From Carettochelys insculpta (lineage: Eukaryota; Chordata; Testudines; Carettochelyidae), in assembly GCF_033958435.1 (NCBI RefSeq), contig NC_134152.1, positions 13,874,001 to 13,938,000 of the forward strand: DNA of 64,000 bases. The letters are read 5' to 3'. The position numbers were made by a program, and so were the translations under genes. Shown here one piece after another: positions 44,401 to 55,790 of the stretch (positions are counted from its first letter, which is position 1; every line of letters begins with the position of its first letter). Under the pieces are notes generated by a model. It was not told the origin of the DNA and ran no database searches. It worked only from the letters and a program-made list of their open reading frames with translations.

Positions 44401-44585
44401 TGCCCTAGAATGGGAAGGGACTTTGGGAGATCATCTAGTCCAGTCCCCTGCCCTCTTGGCAGGGCCAAGCACCATCCCAGACATCTATTTGCTCCAATCC
44501 CAAAACGGCATCCTCAAGGATTGAGCTCACACCCCCATGTCTGGCAGGCCAATACTCAAGCCACTGAGCTATCCCCCTCCTCACT
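44401..44585 (-). mobile_element. tRNA-derived SINE (turtle Pol III/Cry I type), minus strand
   Basis: On the minus strand it reads GGGGGATAGCTCAGTGGCTT (A-box region), then GGCCTGCCAGACATGGGGG, GTGTGAGCTCAATCC (B-box region), a body with GGTGCTTGGCCCTGCCAAG, and the CR1-like tail with CCCTTCCCATTCTAGG. It is the second copy of the family at 35251-35470. The boxes are slightly degraded. Confidence 0.82.
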
Positions 44586-45057
44586 CACATTGGGACAAGA
44601 TTAGCAAATAATTCCTGAACTTCTTAGATTTAAGTTTGGCTCATTGTATTCTCCCATACCCAAAAAGGATTCAGTTCTTGTTCAAGAAAAAACTGTTCTA
44701 GGCCTTTTGCCTATTGCTGACTTAGTGTTACCACTTTTTCCTCCAAAGCGTAGCTGGTCAACCACTTAATTTTTCATTCCATCTTTATTCTTTTGCCCTG
44801 TGTTCCCTACCAATAAATAAGATAGAGGGAGCTGCCAAACATGGCCCAGCCAGCCTCCCATTTGCCATCAAGAGCAACAAGAATGGAACCGCTAAAAAAG
44901 TATAGGCAGACTCCAAACAGAGGGGGAAAATTCTGTCATTAACATATTTAAAATTGTGGTATTGCCTGCTGTCCTCTACCTTCTTCTTCTTGCTATTTCA
45001 GAGTACTTGCCAATGACAGTGTATTTTAATGATGTTCTGCTGAGTATTTTTCTGTGG

Positions 45058-45235
45058 GGTAGTCATGTTAGTCTGTTTCTGTAAAAACAACGAAGAGGAC
45101 TGTAGCACCCTAAAGACTAACAAAATTATTTGGGCTTAAGTTTTCATCAGCTGGAACCCATTTGCATTCAGCCCATGAAAGCTTATACTCAAATAAATTT
45201 GTTAGTCTTTAAGGTGCCATAGGGCTCCTTGAGTA
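45058..45235. repeat. Short hairpin element sharing ends with the Penelope-like element
   Basis: Left arm: GTAGTCATGTTAGTCTG, AAGAGGACTGTAGCACCCTA and AAGACTAACAAAATTATTTG. Right arm inverse: CAAATAAATTTGTTAGTCTT followed by TAAGGTGCCATAGGGCTCCT. The middle has GCTTATACTC and its partner. This is the same module set as the arms of the PLE at 31797-33875 but with no coding sequence between. It is either an internally deleted PLE or an independent foldback element. Confidence 0.72.
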
Positions 45236-45679
45236 TTTTTCAATCACAGGTTTTTAATAAGAGCAAAAATAAGTGTGCTGTTAAATCAGGGGCTTGTCCA
45301 TGTAATTTGCCATGTGGCATGTTAGCTATCTATTGATCACTTACTAAATTAGCCAGCAAGTGTCCAGAGATGTTCAAAACCTTTAACCCAAAATTTAGAC
45401 ACAGGTGCTGGAATGTGATATTTGACTCTAGAAACTTTCTTATATTTTGGGGCCTTGGAATAGCCCTGACTCATTATTGGTGTCCATCTCTCCCTTAATA
45501 AGAAGATTATCAAGGAAGCTATTCATCAGTTTCCTATGCTTAGACTCTTGGTTGCAGGAAAAGATGTTTGTACCTCTCAAAGGACCATCTACAGCAGAGT
45601 TACAGCTGTCATTTGGGGAAGCATCTGCTCTTTACTTTTAGACTACCTCATGGTTTGTTCCTTGTTGTGGTAAGGTGGC

Positions 45680-47810
45680 TTGTGTGTCTACACCAGTGGG
45701 AGCTACAGCTACAGCTCCTGGAAGGGTTTCCCAAACTGGACAGGTTGAAGGGTAGAGACCAGACAAATTTGGATCACCCCTCCCCGAGGTAAAGCGGTTG
45801 GCTTAGGGTTAACAACCCTATCTGTAAAAAAAAAAAACAAAAAAAAAAACAAAAAACAAAAGTTACAGAAACAGCTACAAAGAAACCTACAACTTTTCAA
45901 GTCTTGGAAGGAGCTGACAATCCGCTCTGGTTGAGTACGAAGTATGTCAGACAAAGCTGAAAGGAAGCTGCCCCACAGATGATTCTTCTCTCACGCAGGA
46001 CAACCACTCAGTTTGGTACATGGAATGTTTGGACCATGTATCAAGAGGGGAAGACAGCACAGATTGCAGTGGAGATGAAATAGTACAAACTTGCAGTTTG
46101 GGTTTGTGTGAAACAAGAGGGACACAATTTGGGCAGCTATGCCTGACAACAGGTGAAACCTTCCTCTATTCAGGACATGAAGAAGACAGTGCACCACACA
46201 CAGAAGGTGTGGGCTTTATGTTATCATGACAGACATCTGGTGCCTTAATGGAGTGGAGAGCAGTATCACCATGCATTATCACAGCAGGTGGTGTGAGCAA
46301 AAGGTACGAATGGTGCAATGCTATGCACCAACCAATGAAGCAGCTGAGGAATGTAAAACAGACTTCTATGAGAAACTATAAAGTATGGTGAACCAGAAAG
46401 CAAAGAAGGACACGTTGATTTTAATGGGCAATTTCAATGCGAAAATTGGAAGCATAAATACAGGCAGAGAACAGACCATGGGAAAAGAAGGTCTAGGCAA
46501 CGTAAATGTAAATGGAGTGCTCTTCAGTGACTTCTGTTCCTTCAGTGGATTGATGATAGCTAGGAATGTTTTTCCACATAAAAGGATCCACAAGGTTACT
46601 TGGGTTTCACTGGACCACCAGTCAGAAAAGCAGATTGATCACATCAGTATCAGCAGTTCTTTCAGAAGATCGATGCAGGATGTCTGCCCTAGAAGAGGAG
46701 CAGATGTAGGTTCAGACCACCATTGGTCATGGTAAAACTCACGTTCAAGCTCAAGAGACACACCACAACAGTGACCAAGCCGGGACTGAGATTCAACACA
46801 TAGCAACTGAAGGATTTAGAGACAAGAGCTGGTTTCCAAGTGGAGCTGTCCAACAAATATGCACTTCTCACAAATCTGATCCTGAAAGATGCTACCGTGG
46901 AACAAATTTGGGAACACACCAAAACAGCCTGGAAAGAAGCCTGTGTTAAGACATTGGGAAAGAGGACAAGATGTCACAAAGAATGGATCACAGCAGAAAC
47001 TCTGGCAAAAGTGAAGGAACCAGATAAGGAGGAGCATGTGCTAACAAACCCAAGTGAGCAGTTCCGTTGATGGAAAGAACACTTTGAAGAGCTACTGAAC
47101 TGCCATGCCCATGTGGAATCTCCCAAATTACCACCTGCAAATATACCGCTGCAAATTAACAGCTGCAGACCTACAAAAGAAGAAATCAAAAAAGCATTGC
47201 CCATCTGAAAAGCAGAAAAACACCTGGTCCAGGCAACATTCCCACAGAAGCAATCAAGGCAGGTAGTGAGACATCTGTCAATATGATGTATAATCTATTT
47301 GGGAAAATTTGGGACACTGAGAAGATTTCCCAACACTGGAAACATGGCGATCTTATCAAGCTTCCAAAGAAAGGCAACCTGAAGGAATGCAAGAACTGGA
47401 GGGGCATCACATTACTGTTTATTCCAGGAAAAGTGTTCAAAAGGATTCTCTTGGAGAGAATTAAGGCAGAAATTGATAGACAGCTCAGGGAAGAACAGTC
47501 AGGCTTCTAAAGTGAGAGATCCTGTACTGACCAAATAGCAACTCTCAGAGTGATCATAGAACAGTCGCTTGAATGGAACTTCCTCCTGTATATAACCTTC
47601 TTAGACTTTGTAAAAGCCTTTGACAGCACTGATAGAAATACTTTGTGGAAAGTGCTGCAGCACCATGGCATCCCATCCAAAATTATTAACTTTATTCATT
47701 CAGTGTATGAACCTTCAACATGCCAAGATCTTCACAATGGTGTCTACACAGACTCCTCCAGCATCCTCTCAGGAGTGTGACAAGGGTGTCTATTGTCACC
47801 TTTCCTGTTC
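45680..47810 (+). pseudogene. RTE-like LINE, 5' and central part (endonuclease and RT start)
   Basis: The 5' region has an A-rich leader (45825-45865). The endonuclease begins RTTQFGTWNVWTMYQ (about 46000-46040) and continues in several frames to LILMGNFNAKIGSINTGREQ (about 46415-46470), HKVTWVSLDHQSEKQIDHIS, and GADVGSDHHWSW. The catalytic block usually reads GDFNA and here is GNFNA. Linker and RT: LSNKYALLTNLILKDATVEQ, KCPGNIPTEAIK-like, LPKKGNLKECKNWRGITLLF, RQLREEQSGF, FLDFVKAFDSTDRNTLWKVL and ILSGV. The element is cut at 47810 within GCLLSPFLF and resumes at about 51903. The clade is RTE or RTEX-like. I cannot separate these by eye. Confidence 0.75.
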
Positions 47811-48145
47811 ATAGAATCATAGAACAATAGAGCTGGAAGAGACCTAAAAAAGCCATTGAGTCCAGCCCCCTGCTCTAAGCAGGACCAAACCCATCAGATC
47901 AGCCCTGCCAGGGCTTTGTTGAGGCGAGACTCAAACACCTCCAGGGATGGAAACTCCACTATTTCCCTGGGAAGACCATTCCAATGCTTCACCACCCTCC
48001 TAGTGAAAAAGTTTTTCCTAATGTTCAACCTGGACCTTTCCATCCACAACTTGAGACCATTGTTCCATGTTCTGCCATCCGTGACCACTGTGAACAGCCT
48101 CTCTCCAGCCTCTTTGCAGCCTCCCTTCAGTAAGTTGAAGGCTGT
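47811..48145 (-). mobile_element. CR1 LINE 3' end fragment inside the RTE-like LINE
   Basis: On the minus strand, WNNGLKLWMERSRLNIRKNF, then TRRVVKHWNGLPREIVEFPS and LEVFESRLNKALAGLI form the CR1 ORF2 C-terminus. The 3' UTR ends with the CR1-type octamer repeats (ATTCTATGA in inverse at 47811-47825, as TCATAGAATCATAGAA). Orientation is opposite to the host LINE, and the break in the host occurs exactly at this tail. Confidence 0.85.
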
Positions 48146-51100
48146 GTGGTAAACCTGGTGGTAGACCCTTACCTGGAAGCTTCCGGAGCCTTCTAGAAGG
48201 CCAGTAAACTGGGTCTATTTGGAGAACAGGGAGTGGGCGGGCACAGCCCACCCACGACTAAAAGGTCCCTCTTAATAGAAGAGGAATCCCATTAAAAAAA
48301 AAACCATGGCCCCAACAGAGTGCAGGGGACAACTGAAATAAAAACAGGGTCAGGAGTGGAGGTCAAAGGTTTGAAACGAGGGAACCAGAAGGGGACACCG
48401 AGCAGAGAACCCCAGACAGCGCCTACTGCCCCTCAAAGGTGTTGAGAGAGCCAGTGGACGCCGCCCAAAGGAACTCTGCCCGGATTCGTGAGCGGAGAGC
48501 GGAGCGGAAATAGGCCCCACAGTCGCAGGCTTCCCCCCCGCCAGCCTCCTCTTCCGAGTGTTATAAATGGCTACCTTGGCCATAGCCAGGAGGAGGCTGA
48601 TGAGGAGATCCCGCGACTTAGTGGGGCCATGGATGGGGTGTGCGAGGATAAAAAGGTGTGGGGAAAAGCGCAGCCAGAACCTCAGCAGGCAGTTCTGGAG
48701 GAGCCGGAAGAGGGCCTGCAACCTGATGCACTCAATGTAAATGTGCGCCAGGGTCTCCCTCGTTCTACAGAAAAAGCAAGTGTCTGGGAGGGGGGTGAAC
48801 CGCGCCAAGTACACGCCCGTGCTCACCACCCCATGAAGGATTCTCCAGCTTATGTCCCCGGCAGGCTGTGGGACCAGGCTAGAAAAGGCTGGCCCACCAG
48901 GGCTCCCCACCCTCTGAAAATGGTAGAAGGTCCTGCCACTTGTGACCTGGGCGGGACGTGAGGGTGGGGAAGTGGAGCGTGTGAAGCACGAGCATGTACA
49001 GATGATATCGGGGCGCGGTTCGAAAGGGGATCGGCTGCAACGCGTGCAGCTGGCTGGGATGATGCGGGGTGGGGGGGGCGGGAAGGCTCGTGGAGCCGGG
49101 GGCCCAGAGAGATCCGGAGGGCCAGGAGTGAGAGCGGGGTGGGGTGCACCCTCTCGTAGGTAGGCGTGAGCAGCAGGTGGCAAGGCGGCCTTCACCTCCT
49201 CGAGTACGCGCTGGGGAGAACATAGGGTGGAGAGCCCCATGTGCCGGGCGAGCGCCGGGGCCTCCATCCAGTCTCCCCAGTCGTAGTCTAGGAGGTCTCT
49301 GACCCTTGTGATTCCACTGAGGACCAGCCTCCAGCACACCGCGGGGGACTCTGCCGCCTGCACATGGAGGTAGGGGTTGTGTAGCAGGGGTTCCGCGAGG
49401 AGGTCTTCCCCCGCAGCAGCCCTGAAGCACCTGGAGACTGCGAGCAGCCGCCAGGTGCAGAGGAGGTCCTGATGGAAGGACGGCAGCTCCGAGAGGTCTC
49501 GCGGATGGCCTCTCAAAGGCAAATAAAGGAGCTGCCGGTCATACCGGAGCCCTCAGAAGCGATGGAGGAAAGCGTGCACCAGCGTGCTCCACGCCGGACT
49601 ATCTGCACTATTGCTGTTGAGGAGTCCCTGCAGGGCCCAGAGGCAGAAGACATGGACCTGAGTGCGGAGGCAGGTCAGGCCCTGTCCTCCCTCCTCCGGG
49701 GGGAGATGGAGAACCCCTGCAGGGACCCAGTGCAGTCCTGGCCAAAAGAACTCCGGAACTACCTTCTGGAGGGCGGCCAGGAAACCCGGGGGTGGGACAA
49801 GGGTGTGGAGACAGTGCCAGAGCATGGACAGGACTAGTTGGTTAAGCACCAGTGCCCTCCCCCATAGGGAGAGCCACTGGAGCAGCCCTGCCCATCTCCA
49901 CAACCGCTCAGCCACCCTGCCCTCTAAACCCTGACAGTTTTCTGGCAGAGAGGGATGCGTGGCAGAATGAAAGACACCCAGATAGGACAGCGGACCCGCA
50001 TTCCACCGAATGGCCTGAAGCGTGGGTGGGAGGCGGCCCGCCTGCCACCCAGCCCCAACCACCAGGCCAGAGCTCTTGACCTGGGTGGAGGAGGCTGCTG
50101 AGTAAACGGCTTGGCAGGCCTCCAACCACAACAGGTCTTCCGGGTCCTGGACCACGAGGAGTACGTCGTTGGCATACACTGACAGAACCAGCCGCGGCTC
50201 CGGCTCACAGAGCACCAACCCCGTCAACCTTCGTCGAAGGAGACAGAGGAAGGGTTCGATGGCCAGAGCGTAGAGCTGGCCCGACAGCAGGCAGCCCTGA
50301 TGCACCCCTCATCCGAAGCTGATCGGCGCAGTCAGAGTCCAGTTGAGCTTGACCAAACACTCTGAGGCAGCATACAACACCTGGAAAAACCCAATGAAAC
50401 AGGGTCCGAAGCCGAAGGCCCGCAGAGTGCCCAGGAGATACCCGTGGTCCACCCTGTCGAACGCCTTCTCCTGATCCAGGGACAGGAGGGCAAACGACAG
50501 ACCATCCCTACACCCGAGCTCCAAGAGATCCCAGACCAGATAGAGATTGTCAAAGATGGTGCGGCCAGGACGGTGTAGGTCTGGTCAGGGTGGACCACGT
50601 CCTGCAGCATGGACCCCAAGTGATGGGAGATTGCATTAGCGATAATCTTGTAGTCCGTGCTGAGGAGCGAGATGGGACGCCAGTTCTGAAGGTCGCAGGG
50701 GTCCCCCTTTTTGGGCACCAGGGTGAGGACGGCCCACCTGCATGACAGGGGGAGGACCCTGCTTTGCAAGGACTCGGCCCAGACGCTGAGCAGGTCTGGG
50801 CCAAGGACATCCCAAAACACGCGGTAGAACTCCACGGTCAGCCCGTCCATGCCCGGTGATTTGTTGGTAGGCATGAGACGGAGGGCTTCCGAGAGCTCAG
50901 CTAGAGTGAGAGGAAGCTCTAGCTGGTCCCGGTCACCCGTGCTGACCGAAGGGAGTTGGTCCCAAAGCACTCTGCAGGCATCGGTGTTGGTCGGATCCGG
51001 GGAGAAAAGGGTGGCGTAGAAGGCGCGAGCCCTCTCGCGCATCTCCACCGGATCCGTAAGAGGGGTGCTGTCCTCCGCAAGGAGGCAGAGGATATATTTC

Positions 51101-51902
51101 TTGGCACCCCTCTTTTTCTCCAGGGCATAGAAGAAGCGGGAGCCGCGGTCCATCTCCCGGAGGAGCTGGATCCGCGACCTCACAAAGGCCCCCTGTGCCC
51201 GAAGGGCATCAAGGGCCCTGAGCTCGTCCTGCTTCTCCCGGTACGTGCTGCAGAGGGATGGATCTCTGGGGCTGGCGGCCAGGCGCCTCTCCAGCTCAAG
51301 AACCTCCCGCTCCAGCTGTCCTATCAACGCATCCCGCCACCAGCTGGCCCCCCGGGCATAGTCGCGGCAGGAGAGCTGCATGAGCACCTTTCCCAGATCC
51401 CACCACCGCCGCGCCGAGGGAAAGGCGCGCCGTTGCCCACACCAGGCCAGCCAGAACTCCCGGAAGGATGCCACGAAGCCCACATCCCCCAGCAGGCTGT
51501 TGTTGAAGTGCCAGTAGGCCAACCCCCGCTTCTCCAGAGACAGGGAAGCCTTCACGGCCACCAGGTGGTGGTCCAAGAAAGGGGCCGGCCGCACGCTGGA
51601 GGAGTGGGCCTGAGAGAGATGTTGCCGGGAGATGTAGATGCAGTCCAACCAGGAGTGCATGGATTTGTGGCTCACCACCTGGACGTAGGTGAAGATGGTG
51701 TCCTCGTCAGGGTGGTGGCTGTGCCAGACATCCACCAGGGAGCGATGATTGATGAGCTCCTGGAGGACATCCGCAGCTGCCTGGCACTGCTCCGTCCCCG
51801 TATGGTCCCGCTCCTCAAGGGTGCAGTTAAAATCACCGCTGAGGACCAATGCAACAATGCTTGGGATTCTTCCGGCCCAAGTGTAGGACTCTGCAATTTC
51901 CC
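48146..51902 (-). pseudogene. L1/Tx1-like LINE ORF2 (5'-truncated), nearly continuous
   Basis: Minus strand, starting within the endonuclease: VLSGDFNCTLEERDHTG (about 51835), SWLDCIYIS and FLDHHLVAVKASL. A linker follows, then the RT: MPTNKSPGMDGLTVEFYRVF, RWAVLTLVPKKGDPCDLQNW, RPISLLSTDYKIIANAIS, a frameshift near 50575, LLSLDQEKAFDRVDHGYLL, a TGA at about 50308, GCLLSGQLYALAIEPFLC and YANDVLLVVQDPEDL. The catalytic YADD is changed to YAND (codon at 50170-50168). Then comes a long C-terminal domain with a zinc-knuckle-like CFFCRTRETLAHIYIEC (about 48785-48735). Three lesions separate otherwise long open frames (51902-50575, 50305-49553, 49522-48350). The 5' end is truncated at the junction with the RTE-like element. 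Confidence 0.8.
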
Positions 51903-52770
51903 TTATTGAATCACAATGTATTGGATTATGAACAGGATAACAGATGCCCATCAATGAGGCATTCAGTGGACACTTTTCAAACATTGATTTTGCTGATGAT
52001 GTCACCCTCCTTTCACACCAACACAAAAACATGAAAGAAAAGGTCACAATGCAAGACAAAATTGCCTCTGGCTGGACTGAGCATTAACAAGGGAAAGATC
52101 AAGACAATGAGTATCAACCAATCCAACAACACCATCATTGCACTGGGAGGGGATGACCTGGAAAATGTGGAGAAGTTCATCTACCTGGGGAGTATTACAG
52201 GCAGAGATGGAGGAACAAACAAGGATATCAATGCCAGGATAGGAAAGGCAATGACTGCATTCAAGACTCTGTCCCATAAGGAGTTCACAAATAATATCTG
52301 CGAATACGAAACTGCAAATGTTCAACAAAAATATGAAGTGTGCGCTCTTGTATGGATGCAAGACCTGGTGTACTAAAAAGTCTTCAAATCACAAGCTACA
52401 GACATTCATAAACAGATGCCTGAGGTACATCCTTCACATCAAATGGCAAGACTTTGTCACAAACAAGGAGCTTTGGAACAGAGGAGGTTCTGGACAAACT
52501 GACATTGAAATCAAGAAAAGAAAGTGGGGATGGCTAGGCCACACACTCAGAAAATCATCATCCAGCATAGTCCATCAAGCTCTCACATGGAACCCACATG
52601 GAAAATGAAAAGAGGAAGACCTTGGACAACATGGAGAAGGTCTCCTGAAACTGAAGGACAACAACTGGAGTACTCCTGGTGCCGGCTAGAAGTTTTGTCC
52701 CAAGACGGAGTGAAGTGGAGGAAACTAGTGGATTATCAATGCTCCATGCAGAGTACAAGGATTAAATAGT
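51903..52770 (+). pseudogene. RTE-like LINE, 3' part (RT end and C-terminus)
   Basis: Continuation of the element broken at 47810: YWIMNRITDAHQ (about 51917-51952), FADDVTLLSHQHKNMKEKV (about 51985-52045, catalytic FADD kept), GLSINKGKIKTMSINQSNN, NVEKFIYLGSITGRDGGT, DINARIGKAMTAFKTLS, NRCLRYILHIKWQDFVTN, and the conserved end IKKRKWGWLGHTLRKS followed by HQALTWNPHGK. It ends about 52770 in an ATTAAATAGTAGTAG stretch without a long poly(A), as usual for RTE-type elements. Confidence 0.78.
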
Positions 52771-53033
52771 AGTAGTTACCTTTAGCTGGACACAAGAAAA
52801 ATAAGCAGTTTAGAACAACTGAACTGACCAGGACTATTCACGTACAAAGCTACTGCTAAGAATTACTTGTGGGATTAGACAAATTATTCTTGGCATACAG
52901 CACGTGTTACTACGCCACTCATATAAGTAGTCCTTGCCAGCTAAAAGTTTCTGGAGGGAAAATGAGGTAATGTTTTATTTACTTCATGACATTTAAAAAG
53001 TCAAATGCAAGCTGACCACTAGTAACACTGCAA
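52771..53033. other. Unassigned sequence between the RTE-like LINE and a hairpin MITE
   Basis: AT-rich sequence with no coding frame or repeat that I can assign. Confidence 0.4.
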
Positions 53034-53483
53034 GGCTGTGTCTACACTACCTCCCTACTTTGAAGGGAAGACGGTAAGTAGGGTGTTGGGAGTTTATTAA
53101 TGAAGTGCTGTAGTGCATATGCAGCACTTCATTAAGCAAATCCCCCATCCCCCATGGCAACTTCGAAGTGTTAAACTTCGAAGTGCTGGCTCACATCTAG
53201 CTGCTGCTCACCCGCCAGTACTTCGAAGTGCTCAGGGTAAAATTTTGAGGAGTAAAAGTACTTCAAAGTACCCCGGACACTTCGAAGTACCGGCGGGTGA
53301 GCTGTGGCTAGATGTAAGCCGGCATTCAAAGCTTAACACTTTGAAGTTGCCGGGGTGCGGGGGGGGCGGCATGGGAATTTGCTTAATGAAGCGTTGCATA
53401 TGCACCACAGCACTTCATTAATAAACTCCCAACACCCTACTTACCATGCACCCTTTGAAGCAGGGAGCTAGTGTACCCAAGCC
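53034..53483. mobile_element. Hairpin (foldback) MITE, about 450 bp
   Basis: The two halves are inverse copies with indels. They share GGCTGTGTCTACACTAC (left) with GTGTACCCAAGCC (right), GTAGGGTGTTGGGAGTTTAT with its inverse, the sub-hairpin TTAATGAAGTGCTGTAG / ATGCAGCACTTCATTAA, and ACTTCGAAGTGTTAAACTTC with its inverse. Centre at about 53258. Non-coding. The ends match the TGTCTACAC type of the Harbinger group. Confidence 0.82.
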
Positions 53484-54520
53484 CCAAGAGTCCTGTTGCA
53501 CCTGGAAGGTTCATCCCCCCCCCTCTCTCTCTCCCCACTAGAGAGTGTGTCTATCTGTGAGTCTGTCTGTCTAAGAACTTCTCCTAAACCACAAGGGAGG
53601 GACCTCCAAATCTGGTATGCAGCTTCCTCTTACAATAAACTTAAACCAAGGTCAGGGTTTGGTTGTGCCTGGAAAATGGGAAGTGCTGGGAATTGGGCCA
53701 TGAAAAGGGAGTGGGTCAAAGGGAAGAGGGAGGCAAAAGGGAGGGACACAGACAGGAGGGACACAATACTGAGAATGGCCACTGGGGGAAGCTGCAGCAC
53801 CAAGAGAGTGCCCAGCAGGGATGGGGCTCTGCCATCTTGTCTGTTGTAAAAAATGGGTAAGCAGCCCCTGCGCCCGAAATCCAGAGCCTGTCTGCTTCCT
53901 GTGGAGCTCCTGCAGACTGAGGGGAAGGAGTTGGAGTGGGCAACACCCAGACAGCCTGCAGGTCATGGGTGGAGCTGGACAGGGGGCAGCTACCCAGAAC
54001 CTGCTCCCCCGCACCCACAGCCTTGAGGCTGTAGTAGGGGAGTGGAGGCTAGAAGCTGGGAGGTCACCCCCAGAGCCTGGCCTCTTTGCAAGCTTCAAGG
54101 AGCTGCTGGAAGGGGAGCAGCCCCAGAACCTTGCTCCCACCTTAACAACCTTCAGGACAGGGGGGCTACTGCCCCTGGCAAAGCCAATCCTTGAGCAGCT
54201 GGAGGCTGCATTGGCCACAGCAGGCTGGGGCCTACTCACAGAGTGCTGGAGGCCACTGTTGGCCTGCTGAGCCCCATCCCCCACCCCCACCTGACAAGCA
54301 CACAGCCCCAGGCAGGGAGTGCAGCTCTGGGTAGCAGTGCAACAACCCCCTGGGAAGGACCGCTGCCCAGGCAGTGCCACCCTCACTGCCACAGGTGGCC
54401 ACAGTAAGCATCACCCACGTCCCACCCTCCTGCCCTGAGTTCTGTGACTCTCACCTGCACCTCCACTCCCAGCCTTGAGGTCTCCACACCTCCCAACCTT
54501 CTGCCTCTCCTCACTTCAGC
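53484..54520. other. C/G-rich, CpG-poor tract without recognisable genes
   Basis: This block is G+C-rich compared with the flanks and contains C/T runs, GGGAGGCAAAAGGGAGGGAC-like purine runs, and imperfect internal repeats of units like GGGGCAGCTACCCAGAACC / GGGGAGCAGCCCCAGAACC (about 53985 and 54112). Open frames here lack any motif I know. It could be an old GC-rich repeat. It has few CpG, which argues against an active CpG-island promoter. Confidence 0.4.
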
Positions 54521-55607
54521 CTTCATTTTTCTTCATTTTTGAAAAACACAGTCACTGAACTAAAGCATGTTCATTTTTAATTTGTTTTCAGAAAACTGCT
54601 GCAGTTAAAGACTTGAGCAATGCTGGGTACATCTGCTAGTATTTATATAAGTTTTGGGGTAGATATATTTGATCTACATGATAGAATATCACAATCACAA
54701 AAGCCTGAAAGCGGTCAGATTTTAATTCCAAGGCAAAACTTCAAAATGTCTTTAAGATAGCCAGGTGCCAAATGTGTTAAGTTGCTTCCAGATTTCTAAT
54801 ACTGGCATCGGTAAAGGGGCCAATACCTAGGAAGTGCCTAATATTTTGTACACCACTTCCCTATTTTGAATGTTTTAGGTGGACAGTGGGAAGACCATAA
54901 TGAATATGCATCCACAGTTCAATGTCAAGCCTTTAACACCACTGTATGAACACTAAGAATTGCATAACACAGTGCCAAGATTCAGCAGTCAATGCCGCGT
55001 AACATATAAACACCAACTACTGAGTTATTAAATCCTACTGAACATATCCAGAGTTGAGACAATAAGCTTTTATAGCTATATGCATAAATTTCTGGACACA
55101 ACAGAAGCTCAGATATTAACAACAAAAATTAGATATCCCTGTTTTATTCCAAAGATATGTTCAACTGCTACAATAGTTTGTTACAGTAGACAGGGATACT
55201 ACACACAGCTTCCACTTGTCTTTTTTATTTCTGTGCCCTATGGGTAGGAACTCTTTGCACATTGTGCTTATTATCACAGCATGACAGGCTTCTAAGAGGT
55301 GGGTATACAGCACTTCCCCTCCCTCTGCCTGCTCTCCCCCATCATTTGAGATACACTTTTTTATGAGGTGTCATAGCAACTCGATTGCAAAGCTGGGAAG
55401 AGAATCCAGGTTTTATAATTGTTCTGTATTGGAACAAGCAGGAGGATTTTTGACAAAAATATCCCATGACAATGAACATCTTGTTTTTACATGCTACCTT
55501 AGTAGCAATTTACTATAGGGATCAATGCTGGTCTCTTACTTTTTAAAAAAAAAAAAAAAAAGCAACCTTAGCCTACTGACTTCTTGTCCATTATTTTAAA
55601 TGTAAGG
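54521..55607. other. Unassigned AT-rich sequence
   Basis: No coding frame, terminal repeat or known family seen. It contains an A run at 55543-55561 next to T-rich sequence, which could be the tail of an old retroposed insert. Confidence 0.4.
55543..55561. repeat. Poly(A) tract
   Basis: About 18 uninterrupted A residues. I could not identify a retroposed body on either side. Confidence 0.7.
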
Positions 55608-55790
55608 CCATACAGGTAGCCATGTTAGTCTGTATCTGTAACAAAAAAGCAGTCCTGTAGCACTTTAAAGACTAACGATGTAATTTATTATGTGGTGGAT
55701 CTTCCAGAACTGAAGAAGTGGGTTTGTCCTAATAAATTATATTGTTAGTCTTTAAAGTGCTACAGGACTCCTTTATTGTTTTGTAAAGGA
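55608..55790. repeat. Short hairpin element sharing ends with the Penelope-like element
   Basis: Left arm: GTAGCCATGTTAGTCTG, AAAAAGCAGTCCTGTAGCAC, TTTAAAGACTAACGATGTAA. Right arm: inverse, AATTATATTGTTAGTCTTTA followed by AAGTGCTACAGGACTCC. The centre includes GAACTGAAGAAGTGGG, matching the CACTTCTTCAG part of the PLE arm. Among the short copies it is the most similar to the PLE at 31797-33875. Confidence 0.75.

Noticed and set aside
50956..51909. 317-codon plus-strand open frame
   Set aside because: Antisense shadow of the L1/Tx1-like ORF2, whose minus-strand translation has clear endonuclease and RT motifs.
53652..54392. 246-codon minus-strand open frame
   Set aside because: G+C-rich low-complexity sequence with overlapping frames on both strands. 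No domain, start context or splice support.
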